From Anaerolineales bacterium (GTDB lineage: Bacteria; Chloroflexota; Anaerolineae; Anaerolineales; UBA4823): a stretch of DNA of 14,156 bases. The stretch is taken from NCBI GenBank assembly GCA_022865865.1, contig JALHTN010000299.1, positions 1 through 14,156 of the forward strand. Direction: 5' to 3'. The notes beneath the pieces were generated by a model. It was not told the DNA's origin. It saw nothing but the letters and a program-made list of their open reading frames with translations, and did no database searches. Of this stretch, positions 7,295 to 14,156 are shown piece after piece. The translations under genes and the position numbers were made by a program. Numbering within the stretch: position 1 is the stretch's first letter; each line of letters opens with the position of its first letter.

Positions 7295-7297
7295 GAA

Positions 7298-7304
7298 CAC
7301 CTCT
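7298..7304 (-). promoter_or_regulatory. Shine-Dalgarno site that fixes the moxR start
   Basis: On the minus strand AGAGGTG precedes ATG 7294-7292, with GAGG 5 nt from the start codon. No comparable site precedes the upstream TTG at 7339. Confidence 0.7.
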
Positions 7305-7406
7305 TTGGATTGATCTGGCAAGGCTGAAAAGGATTTCAAGTTTGCATAGTAAATCGAAATGCGACCTCGCTGTGTTATGAGCAGGAAAACCTTCCGTTAG
7401 AAAAAT

Positions 7407-7435
7407 ATGTTATCAGCTCTTTACATTTACTTCAA
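7407..7435 (-). promoter_or_regulatory. Candidate promoter of the moxR operon
   Basis: On the minus strand TTGAAG (7435-7430) and TAACAT (7412-7407) are separated by 17 nt, each matching consensus at 4 of 6 positions. It would give a leader of about 105 nt. This is the best pair I see between moxR and dinG, but it is not strong. Confidence 0.35.
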
Positions 7436-7571
7436 CTCAGCCAGAATTGTTCATCATGTTTATTGATCTTTCACGTGGATTTTCTCCTCGGCCTGGATCG
7501 TTTCGGATGGAAGGTTTTATTCTTGGGGTAACTCCTTGGCCCTGGTATGGATCGGCCAGGCAGGACCCCGA

Positions 7572-7580
7572 TGGTATAAT
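7572..7580 (+). promoter_or_regulatory. Extended -10 promoter of dinG, placed for a leaderless transcript
   Basis: TGG followed by a perfect TATAAT (7575-7580) is an extended -10 element. It ends 6 nt before the ATG at 7587, and those six bases are all C, so there is no Shine-Dalgarno site. The predicted transcript starts at the A of the ATG. The -35 region (7552-7557, TCGGCC) is poor, as is common with extended -10 promoters. Confidence 0.7.
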
Positions 7581-7586
7581 CCCCCC

Positions 7587-10388
7587 ATGCCAAAATTTGT
7601 GGCTTTAGATATCGAAACCACTGGCCTCGATCCCCAACGAGAAGCCATATTGGAGATTGGGGCCGTTCGTTTTAACGGTCGCCGTGTGGAACAAGAGTGG
7701 TCCACGCTGGTTAATCCCGGCCGTCAGGTCCCATCCTTTATCACCCAACTGACAGGCATCAGCAACCAGATGGTTGCCCATGCTCCCCCTATCAGCGATG
7801 TCCTTGCAGAACTTGATGATTTTGTCGGAGATGCGGTAATCATTGGGCATAACATTCGCTTTGATCTCTCTTTCCTGCAGCGGCATCGCCTGTTCAGCTA
7901 TAACGATACGATCGATACTTACGAGATGGCTTCTGTATTAATGCCCAATGCCAGTCGTTATGGATTAGGCTCTCTGGCAAGTCAGCTGGTGGTCCCGCTT
8001 CCCGCCACGCACCGCGCCCTGGATGATGCCTTAGTAACGCATGGAGTTTACTTACGGCTGCACGATAAAGCCCAGGAGCTGCCCCTCGAAATTTTAACAG
8101 ATATTGTCCGTCTGGGTGAACAGATCGAATGGGGTGGTTATTTAGGCTTCCGGGTTGCCCTCCAGGAACGATCGCAAGAAACCATCCATCCCCACCAGAC
8201 CGCACGAACTTTCAGCGGTCCCTGGTTTGGCGAGGATCGAGCAGAGAAAGGTTCGCCACCTTTAGCGCCCAACCCAGAATTTCAGGCGCTCGATCCGGAA
8301 GAGGTTTCAGCCATTTTGGAATATGGCGGTGCCTTTGCCCATCATTTTCCGGATTACGAGTTTCGACCCCAACAGGTGGAGATGGTTCGAGCAGTTACTC
8401 AAGCACTTTCCCAAGAACGCCACCTGCTGGTTGAAGCCAGCACAGGCATCGGTAAGTCATTCGCATACCTGATCCCAGCGGCGCTGTTTTCGACCACCAA
8501 TAACGCCCGGGTGGTGATCTCCACCAACACTATCAACCTGCAAGACCAGTTGATCCATAAAGATGTCCCGGATTTACAGGCGGCTTTAGGTCTCAATTTC
8601 AATGCGGCAGTGCTCAAAGGGCGAGGCAATTACCTCTGTCCCCGCCGTCTGGAAAATTTTCATCGTCGTGGCCCGGAATCGGGTGAGGAAATGCGCGTCC
8701 TGGGAAAACTCATGGTCTGGATGCTGGAGTCACAATCGGGCGACCGTGCTGAACTCAACCTTAACGGTGCTCCCGAAAGAGACATCTGGCAGCGAATATC
8801 AGCCAATGATGAAGCCTGCACACAAGAGACCTGCCTGAACCGCACTGGCGGCGCCTGTCCTTTTTACCGCGCCCGTTTGGCAGCACAGAGCGCACATATC
8901 GTCATCGTTAACCATGCGCTGCTGCTGGCAGATGTCGCTACAGGCAACCGGGTTTTGCCGGAGTACGACTATTTGATCATCGACGAAGGTCACCATCTTG
9001 AAGATGCCTCCACGAACGCCCTCTCCTTCCGGGTTTCTCAGTTCGAGATCGTTCGCATGCTGCGCGAACTGGGCAGCACCAGTTCTGGAGCTTTGGGTTG
9101 GGCTCTCAAGTCAGTTGGGAATCTGCTGTCTCCATCTGACATGGCAGCATTTAACCAGCTTGCCAGCCGGACAACTGATTTCGCCTTCCAGTTCGAACAG
9201 CTTTCGCAGCAGTTCTTCTCAGGGCTGGACAAATTCTTGCTTGAAATGCGAGAGGGTCAGCCAGTGGGTCAATATGCTCACCAGGAGCGTATTCTTCCAG
9301 CCTCCCGTTCGCAGCCCGGTTGGGATGAAGTCGAAGCAAACTGGGACAACGCCGAACACGCTTTGGGTGGCCTGCTTGAAAACCTGGAGATGATTGCACA
9401 GGCACTCGCCGATTTAGTGGACGTCCTGTCCGAGGAAAGCCAGGATTTATACAACCAGATCAGCTCCCTGTTTCGCCGCTTCAGCGAACTGAGGGAAAAT
9501 CTCAATGGATTCGTTTTCGAACCCCAGACCAACAGCATTTATTGGGTGGAGGTCAGACCCGATGGGCGCATGCCCTCCCTGCACACAGCTCCGCTCCATA
9601 TTGGTCCCTTGATGGAGCGTTTTCTCTGGCACGAAAAAACTGCGGTAATCCTGACTTCTGCTACATTAACCGCCGCTGGTGAATTTGATTATCTGCGGGA
9701 AAGACTCCAGGCCGTGGATGCATACGAACTGGCTTTAGGATCACCCTTTGATTATGAAAACGCAACCCTGCTTTATCTGGCGAATGACATCCCTGAACCG
9801 AAACAAAGATCTGCTTACCAGCGCGCAGTCAACCAGAGTATCTTGAATTTATGCCGCACAACTGGCGGTAGGGCTCTGGTATTGTTCACATCCTATGCCC
9901 AATTGCGCGCGACTTCCCAGGCCATTTCTCCCCATCTTGCGGAAGATGGCATCGTGGTGTACGAGCAGGGCGAAGGAGCTTCACCGCACTCATTACTCGA
10001 ATCTTTTCGCAGCGCAGAAAAAGCGGTTTTACTTGGCACGCGCGCATTCTGGGAGGGAGTGGATGTACCCGGCGAAGCACTCTCTGTGCTGGTAATCGTT
10101 AAACTGCCCTTTGATGTCCCCTCTGACCCGATCGTCGCTGCCCGGGCAGAAACTTTTGAAGACCCCTTTTATCAGTTCACCCTCCCTGAAGCCATCCTGC
10201 GCTTCAGACAGGGTTTTGGTCGTCTGATCCGCACCCAATCTGACCGGGGCGTGGTTGTCGTCCTCGATCAGCGGGTGCTCAGCAAAAGCTATGGACGGCT
10301 ATTCATCGAATCTCTGCCCAACTGCACCATGAACATCGGACCGCTCAGCGATCTGCCCCGCGCGGCTGAAAACTGGTTAAACCTCTAA
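7587..10388 (+). CDS. dinG: DinG-family DNA helicase with N-terminal DEDDh exonuclease domain
   Basis: This 933-residue protein fuses a DnaQ-like 3'-5' exonuclease to an XPD/DinG superfamily 2 helicase. Exonuclease residues are D8 and E10 (ALDIETTGLDP), D93 (GHNIRFD), H142 and D147 (HRALDDA), a complete DEDDh set. The helicase has Walker A STGIGKS (285-291) with K290, DEGH (466-469), GTRAFWEGVDVPG, and a C-terminal motif VI RQGFGRLIRT. Four cysteines, C351, C411, C416 and C424, sit where DinG/XPD helicases bind a 4Fe-4S cluster. It probably unwinds and trims DNA during repair or replication stress. The upstream in-frame codons to 7536 would overlap the promoter, so the ATG at 7587, where homology begins, is preferred. 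It is a single-gene unit divergent from moxR. I see no recognisable LexA box upstream. Confidence 0.95.
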   Translation: MPKFVALDIETTGLDPQREAILEIGAVRFNGRRVEQEWSTLVNPGRQVPSFITQLTGISNQMVAHAPPISDVLAELDDFVGDAVIIGHNIRFDLSFLQRHRLFSYNDTIDTYEMASVLMPNASRYGLGSLASQLVVPLPATHRALDDALVTHGVYLRLHDKAQELPLEILTDIVRLGEQIEWGGYLGFRVALQERSQETIHPHQTARTFSGPWFGEDRAEKGSPPLAPNPEFQALDPEEVSAILEYGGAFAHHFPDYEFRPQQVEMVRAVTQALSQERHLLVEASTGIGKSFAYLIPAALFSTTNNARVVISTNTINLQDQLIHKDVPDLQAALGLNFNAAVLKGRGNYLCPRRLENFHRRGPESGEEMRVLGKLMVWMLESQSGDRAELNLNGAPERDIWQRISANDEACTQETCLNRTGGACPFYRARLAAQSAHIVIVNHALLLADVATGNRVLPEYDYLIIDEGHHLEDASTNALSFRVSQFEIVRMLRELGSTSSGALGWALKSVGNLLSPSDMAAFNQLASRTTDFAFQFEQLSQQFFSGLDKFLLEMREGQPVGQYAHQERILPASRSQPGWDEVEANWDNAEHALGGLLENLEMIAQALADLVDVLSEESQDLYNQISSLFRRFSELRENLNGFVFEPQTNSIYWVEVRPDGRMPSLHTAPLHIGPLMERFLWHEKTAVILTSATLTAAGEFDYLRERLQAVDAYELALGSPFDYENATLLYLANDIPEPKQRSAYQRAVNQSILNLCRTTGGRALVLFTSYAQLRATSQAISPHLAEDGIVVYEQGEGASPHSLLESFRSAEKAVLLGTRAFWEGVDVPGEALSVLVIVKLPFDVPSDPIVAARAETFEDPFYQFTLPEAILRFRQGFGRLIRTQSDRGVVVVLDQRVLSKSYGRLFIESLPNCTMNIGPLSDLPRAAENWLNL

Positions 10389-10464
10389 TCAAACCCCAAA
10401 TCTAGATCATCTAATCCGGTTATTCCACTACGGAAACCTGGCCAATCCCAGCGGCTGATTAGGA

Positions 10465-11091
10465 TTATCTATTCCGGGTTCTAATGACGAAATAGATGAT
10501 CATCCCACCTGCGGCGATCAAGCCCAGCGGCCAGAGAATCGCAAACAGGTTGTATACAGCCAGTGTGACGAAGATGCCGACCAAAATCAACACCACCGCC
10601 GGGATGAAGGCCCATCGCATGCGGCCGTGTTCGGTGGGCACAAAACCCAGCACACCGAAAGTCAATCCCAGGCCGATCAAGAATATCCCGCCTGATTCAA
10701 AGCCCAGCAATAACATTGCTGCCAAGCTGATTAAGACACCAGCCGGGATCAGGGCCCACCAATTCTTGAAATTGATCAGGAAGATCAGCAAGAATGCCAG
10801 GCCGATTCCTCCCAGCGCGATTACCCCACCGAAATCATCTGACAGCCAGGGAAATGCATTTTCAAGGAAAATGATCGTCCCGCCAATCAACAATCCAAAA
10901 GCCGGGAACAGCGCCCACCATTGTTCTCGATCAGCGAAAAACACCGATAGAAATGCAAGACCTCCGATCCCGAGAAGGATCGCCCACTGGTAATCGCCGA
11001 TCGTGATCGTACCGATACTATTGAGTAAGAATAAAATCCCAGCCAAAATTAACAATAAACCCCACAGCACGCGTAAAATAGGCCACTTCAT
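10465..11091 (-). CDS. Integral membrane protein of four similar two-helix units (LiaF/DUF5668-like)
   Basis: This 208-residue protein is almost entirely hydrophobic, with about eight membrane segments. The sequence repeats a unit of roughly 50 residues. Units 2-4 begin WWALFPA (58-64), WWALIPA (111-117) and RWAFIPA (159-165). The first unit (about residues 3-52) is more diverged. Each unit ends with a second glycine-rich helix such as GIGGLAFLSVFF or GGIGLAFLLIFL. This resembles the membrane part of LiaF/LiaI-like (DUF5668-type) proteins linked to envelope stress, but the extracellular domain is absent. No function can be assigned. AGGAG (plus-strand 11101-11105) lies 9 nt before the ATG. 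It follows pncB by 19 nt and is the last gene of that operon. The 76 nt between it and dinG hold no clear terminator. Confidence 0.8.
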   Translation of the reverse strand: MKWPILRVLWGLLLILAGILFLLNSIGTITIGDYQWAILLGIGGLAFLSVFFADREQWWALFPAFGLLIGGTIIFLENAFPWLSDDFGGVIALGGIGLAFLLIFLINFKNWWALIPAGVLISLAAMLLLGFESGGIFLIGLGLTFGVLGFVPTEHGRMRWAFIPAVVLILVGIFVTLAVYNLFAILWPLGLIAAGGMIIYFVIRTRNR

Positions 11092-11110
11092 CTCTACACT
11101 CTCCTTTCGA

Positions 11111-12679
11111 TTAAGGTGCAGCTTGACTGCGGATGGGACTTGCTGCCGAGGCTACCAGCCCCTGTTTCATTCTCCATAAATTTTCGGTTAAGGACACGTG
11201 GTAAATATGCGGGTTCATCAAGCGGCGGACTCCCGCGTCTAACCTTTCAACATCTGCATCTCGGCGCTTGCGCAGCTCATCGATAGGAGGAAATTCAGCC
11301 ACCAATCTTCCCTGGTTTAAAATATCGACCAGCAGGGGTTCTACTTCGGCCACCGACTCCGCAGTTAATGTCCTGTATTTTGAGGCTCGCGCAGGGTGGC
11401 GCAGGATGATATCTGTATGATCTCTGGGTCGTTCATCTTCCAGGCTCAGCAAATCCGCAGTAGCTTTGCCGCGCTGATCATAAATGCGCCAGGCGAGCTT
11501 ATGCCCAGGATTGGGAGTTTTACTTTGAGATTCGGATATCTTCAAAGCTGGAACCCAGGTGCCATCATCGTACACTGCTACCAATTTGTAGACCCCACCC
11601 AGAGCCGGATCGCCATCTGAGACGATCAAGCGGGTGCCAACTCCATACACCAGGCGATTGATCAGCTGCTCTGCCTGCACGCCGTAGCGGGGGGCTTCCT
11701 CCTGGATCTGGGTTAATATCTGCCAGATGACCAGCTCATCCAAATTATTGGACAGCACAATTATGGTATCGGGAAAACCTGCCTGGTCCAGCATCCTGGC
11801 TGCTTGAATGCTTAGATAGGCTAAATCACCTGAATCCAGACGCACGCCAACCGGTTGGTGACCCTTGCGGCGTAATTCTTCGAAAACCCTGATGGCATTT
11901 GGGATACCGCTTTCCAGTGTATCAATTGTGTCTACCAGCAGCAGACAATCATCAGGATACACATCCGCATAAGCCTGGAAGGCATCCAGCTCCCCCTGCC
12001 CCAGAGCCATAAACAGCTGCACCATGCTGTGTGCATGTGTTCCTTTCGGTTGGAAGCCGAGTACATGAGACATGCCCACATTGGATGTAAAATCTGCTCC
12101 CCCAATCAAGGCAGCCCGTGTTCCAGCGTTGGCGCCTTTATCCTGGCCACGGCGCAAACCGAATTCAAGCATCACCTTGCCCCGCCCGCTTTCTTTGATG
12201 CGAGCGGCTTTCGTAGCGATCAAGGTCTGGTAGTTAATGCGGTTGAGCAGGGAAGTCTCCAGTATCTGGGCGATCGCCAGTGGACCCTGGACAACAGTCA
12301 GAGGCACGTTGGGATGCACTACCCGGCCTTCCGGGATAGCTTGCAGGGAGATAGAATCAAAATTTCCATTCGCTCTCAGCCAGTCCAGAAAATCATCTGC
12401 AAATACCCTGCCGCCAATTCGATTTTTCTGGCTTTTCAGGTACTGGATATCTTCATCCCGGCAGCGAGTAGCCTGCATCCAATCGACCAGCCATTCTAGC
12501 CCCGCTGTGATGCAGTAACCAGCTTGGTGCAGCCCGTAATCTGGATAGCTGCGGAAAAAGTGATCAAATTGACCCATTTTCTCATGCAGTCCCATGCGGA
12601 AGTACAGCTGGGCCATGGTCAGCTGGTATTCGTCCGTGTACAAAAAACCCTCCGCGGTCTCCCGTTCGTTTGGATTCAT
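11111..12679 (-). CDS. pncB: Nicotinate phosphoribosyltransferase
   Basis: This 522-residue cytoplasmic enzyme makes nicotinate mononucleotide from nicotinate and PRPP, with ATP hydrolysis, in the Preiss-Handler NAD salvage route. Family motifs are in order: [13 protein letters not shown] (12-24), EFGLRRGQD (172-180) for substrate binding, GTHAHS (213-218) with H217 as the likely phosphorylated histidine, and VRLDSGDL (279-286) for the ribose-phosphate site. [17 protein letters not shown] in the C-terminal part is also typical. AGGAG (plus-strand 12687-12691) is 7 nt before the ATG at 12679-12677. It begins 33 nt after the P-type ATPase stop and is followed 19 nt later by the membrane protein gene, so the three are probably co-transcribed. 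The C-terminal tail (from about 485) is longer than needed for catalysis. Confidence 0.95.
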   Translation of the reverse strand: MNPNERETAEGFLYTDEYQLTMAQLYFRMGLHEKMGQFDHFFRSYPDYGLHQAGYCITAGLEWLVDWMQATRCRDEDIQYLKSQKNRIGGRVFADDFLDWLRANGNFDSISLQAIPEGRVVHPNVPLTVVQGPLAIAQILETSLLNRINYQTLIATKAARIKESGRGKVMLEFGLRRGQDKGANAGTRAALIGGADFTSNVGMSHVLGFQPKGTHAHSMVQLFMALGQGELDAFQAYADVYPDDCLLLVDTIDTLESGIPNAIRVFEELRRKGHQPVGVRLDSGDLAYLSIQAARMLDQAGFPDTIIVLSNNLDELVIWQILTQIQEEAPRYGVQAEQLINRLVYGVGTRLIVSDGDPALGGVYKLVAVYDDGTWVPALKISESQSKTPNPGHKLAWRIYDQRGKATADLLSLEDERPRDHTDIILRHPARASKYRTLTAESVAEVEPLLVDILNQGRLVAEFPPIDELRKRRDADVERLDAGVRRLMNPHIYHVSLTENLWRMKQGLVASAASPIRSQAAP

Positions 12680-12712
12680 CCATCAGCTCCTGCTAGCCAT
12701 TAAGCATGCTGC

Positions 12713-14155
12713 CTATACTGATTTACGATCTGAACGCCGTTTCAACAACTTTTCGAACTCCACCCCCCAGAAGACGATCGTACTCAAGACCAGGCAGATC
12801 AGTAGTTCTTGCCAGGATAGCGCATTGGTCTTGAATATCGATTGCAGAAACGGGATGTAGACCACCGCCAACTGCAGTACCAGGGTTAGCAGCACCGCAT
12901 TCAGCATCGACTTATTTGAGAGCAATCCTATCTTAAAGAGCGATTCGCGTTCGGATCGCAGGGCGAGCGCATTTCCCATTTGGGATAAAACCAGTGTGGT
13001 AAAGATGATCGTCTGCCAGTTGGGATTCCCCTGCGACCAGTAGTAATAACCCACACCCAGAGATACCAAACCCATCAGGATGCCGACCCATAAAATTTGG
13101 CGTGCCATGCCGCGGCCAAACACGTTTTCGTCCGGAGGATAAGGAGGGCGCTGCATGACGTTTTTCTCAGCGGGTTCAATCCCTAAAGCCAGGCCTGGCA
13201 GGCCATCTGTGACCAGGTTGACCCACAAGATCTGCAGGGGCAACAGGGCAAAAGGCATCCCGATCAGGGGTGCAATTAACATGACCCAGATTTCTCCTGC
13301 ATTGCTGGTCATCGTGTAGGTGAAAAATTTGCGGATATTATCATAGATGCGGCGCCCTTCCTCAACCGCCGCAACGATGGTGGCAAAATTATCATCCATC
13401 AAGATCATATCTGATGCTTCTTTGGCCACATCAGTCCCGGTGATGCCCATGGCGACCCCGATATCAGCCGCGTTTAAGGCGGGAGCATCGTTCACTCCGT
13501 CTCCGGTCATAGCAACGATCTCCACCTGGTCCTGCAGAGCCTTGACGATCTTTAATTTATGTTCCGGAGAAACCCGGGCATAAACATCGACTTCACATAC
13601 AATTTCCTTGAGCTGCGCCTCGCTCAATTGCTCCAATTCCTGGCCTGTCATTATGCGCCCATCTGCGGCGAAACCCAATTCGGCCGCGATTTTACCGGCG
13701 GTTAGCGGGTGATCTCCCGTGATCATAACCGGACGTATGCCGGCCTCGGAGCAGCGCCGGATAGCTTCTTTGACTTCGGGACGGGCAGGGTCCATCATGC
13801 TGACCATACCCACGAAGCTCATCTCTTTCTCGAGCAGGTCTTGTCCATCTTTTGCCCCTACCCCATCCGCGGTACGCACGGCCACACCCAGGACACGCAT
13901 CCCTTCTTCAGCCTGTTCATTATTGGCGTCCATGATGCGTGCTATCCAGGGCTTACTGAGCTCCTCAGTATGGTCATCTACCCACACCCGGTCACAAATC
14001 GGAATCAGGCTGTCGACCGCTCCTTTGGCAAAGATCACATTGGAAAATTCGCCAATAAATCCGCTCCAATTCCAGATATTCATAAATTCGGGTGAAATAT
14101 CATCTGCCCCGGATGGAAAGGTATGGGCAGTGGTCATGCGCTTGCGTTCCGAATC
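12713..14155 (-). CDS. P-type ATPase, Ca2+-transporting (P2A-like), C-terminal part (partial, cut by window edge)
   Basis: The frame stays open to the right edge, so the ATG at 14137 is internal: the residues before it read DSERKR and continue MT, a known nucleotide-domain motif. The visible 480 residues hold the second half of the N domain (KGAVDSLI), MITGDHPLTAGK and MTGDGVNDAPAL of the P domain, the hinge TDVAKEASDMILMDDNF, and helices M5 to M10. The phosphorylated DKTGT site lies outside. Residues matching the SERCA calcium ligands are present: SNAGE in M5, NLVTD in M6 and the Glu of RSERE in M8. This favours a Ca2+ pump over a proton or heavy-metal pump, though Na+ or other cations are possible. 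It resides in the cytoplasmic membrane. It appears to lead into pncB 33 nt downstream. Confidence 0.92.
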   Translation of the reverse strand, partial: DSERKRMTTAHTFPSGADDISPEFMNIWNWSGFIGEFSNVIFAKGAVDSLIPICDRVWVDDHTEELSKPWIARIMDANNEQAEEGMRVLGVAVRTADGVGAKDGQDLLEKEMSFVGMVSMMDPARPEVKEAIRRCSEAGIRPVMITGDHPLTAGKIAAELGFAADGRIMTGQELEQLSEAQLKEIVCEVDVYARVSPEHKLKIVKALQDQVEIVAMTGDGVNDAPALNAADIGVAMGITGTDVAKEASDMILMDDNFATIVAAVEEGRRIYDNIRKFFTYTMTSNAGEIWVMLIAPLIGMPFALLPLQILWVNLVTDGLPGLALGIEPAEKNVMQRPPYPPDENVFGRGMARQILWVGILMGLVSLGVGYYYWSQGNPNWQTIIFTTLVLSQMGNALALRSERESLFKIGLLSNKSMLNAVLLTLVLQLAVVYIPFLQSIFKTNALSWQELLICLVLSTIVFWGVEFEKLLKRRSDRKSV

Positions 14156-14156
14156 A

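Noticed and set aside
7295..7339. TTG-initiated 15-codon extension of moxR
   Set aside because: No Shine-Dalgarno site at 7339, whereas AGAGGTG directly precedes ATG 7294, where family homology begins.
7536..7586. N-terminal 17-codon extension of dinG
   Set aside because: It covers the extended -10 promoter, lacks a good ribosome site, and the family homology starts at ATG 7587.
7340..7586. LexA/SOS box upstream of dinG
   Set aside because: Neither a GAAC-N4-GTTC type nor a CTGT-N8-ACAG type palindrome is present; GAATTGTTC has the wrong spacing.
10389..10464. Possible terminator between the convergent dinG and membrane protein genes (CTAATC and GATTAG arms)
   Set aside because: The arms are only 6 bp, far apart and without a T tract on either strand.
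10496..10993. 165-codon plus-strand open frame opposite the repeat membrane protein
   Set aside because: It is the antisense of a repetitive hydrophobic gene, rich in Pro, Lys and Asn as expected for such a shadow. The minus strand has the ribosome site and coherent membrane helices.

Overview
The window looks like ordinary chromosome from a bacterium with about half G+C (judged by eye). The gene families suggest a Chloroflexota/Anaerolineae-like organism: an MshA-like GT4 glycosyltransferase, an exonuclease-helicase DinG with Fe-S cysteines, an M20 dipeptidase, and a MoxR-DUF58-DUF4129 cluster. That placement is inference from family resemblance, not a search result. I see no CRISPR array, insertion sequence, prophage, toxin-antitoxin pair or defence island.

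Layout. At the left edge (minus strand) are the first 26 codons of a GT4 glycosyltransferase. It is divergent from a free-standing tRNA-Thr(CGT) with its own promoter and a short terminator. A small DUF4177-like gene (minus, 445-717) shares an upstream region with a rightward operon: uridine kinase udk, a VTT/DedA-like membrane protein and an M20 dipeptidase (846-3486). A 15-bp bidirectional terminator (3510-3547) closes this operon and also the facing leftward operon MoxR AAA+ ATPase, DUF58 protein and DUF4129 membrane protein (7294 down to 3621). Divergent from moxR is a large dinG (7587-10388). The right side is a leftward operon: a P-type Ca2+-ATPase-like pump (cut by the window edge), nicotinate phosphoribosyltransferase pncB, and a small all-membrane protein built of four similar units.

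How the genes work together. MoxR-DUF58-DUF4129 is a known conserved trio, thought to be a chaperone-like AAA+ system acting on membrane or envelope partners; here it lacks a transglutaminase. udk and pncB are salvage enzymes for pyrimidine nucleosides and NAD. The other operon partners have no clear functional link to them.

The most notable expression signal is that udk and dinG each have a perfect TATAAT box ending exactly 6 nt before the ATG, with no Shine-Dalgarno sequence. This predicts leaderless mRNAs. The other genes mostly have normal AGGAG-type sites. This geometry also moves the dinG start to 7587. The most interesting protein features are DinG's combination of an intact DEDDh exonuclease with four Fe-S-type cysteines, and the four-unit membrane protein in the pncB operon. 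I found nothing here that I would call a wholly undescribed system.
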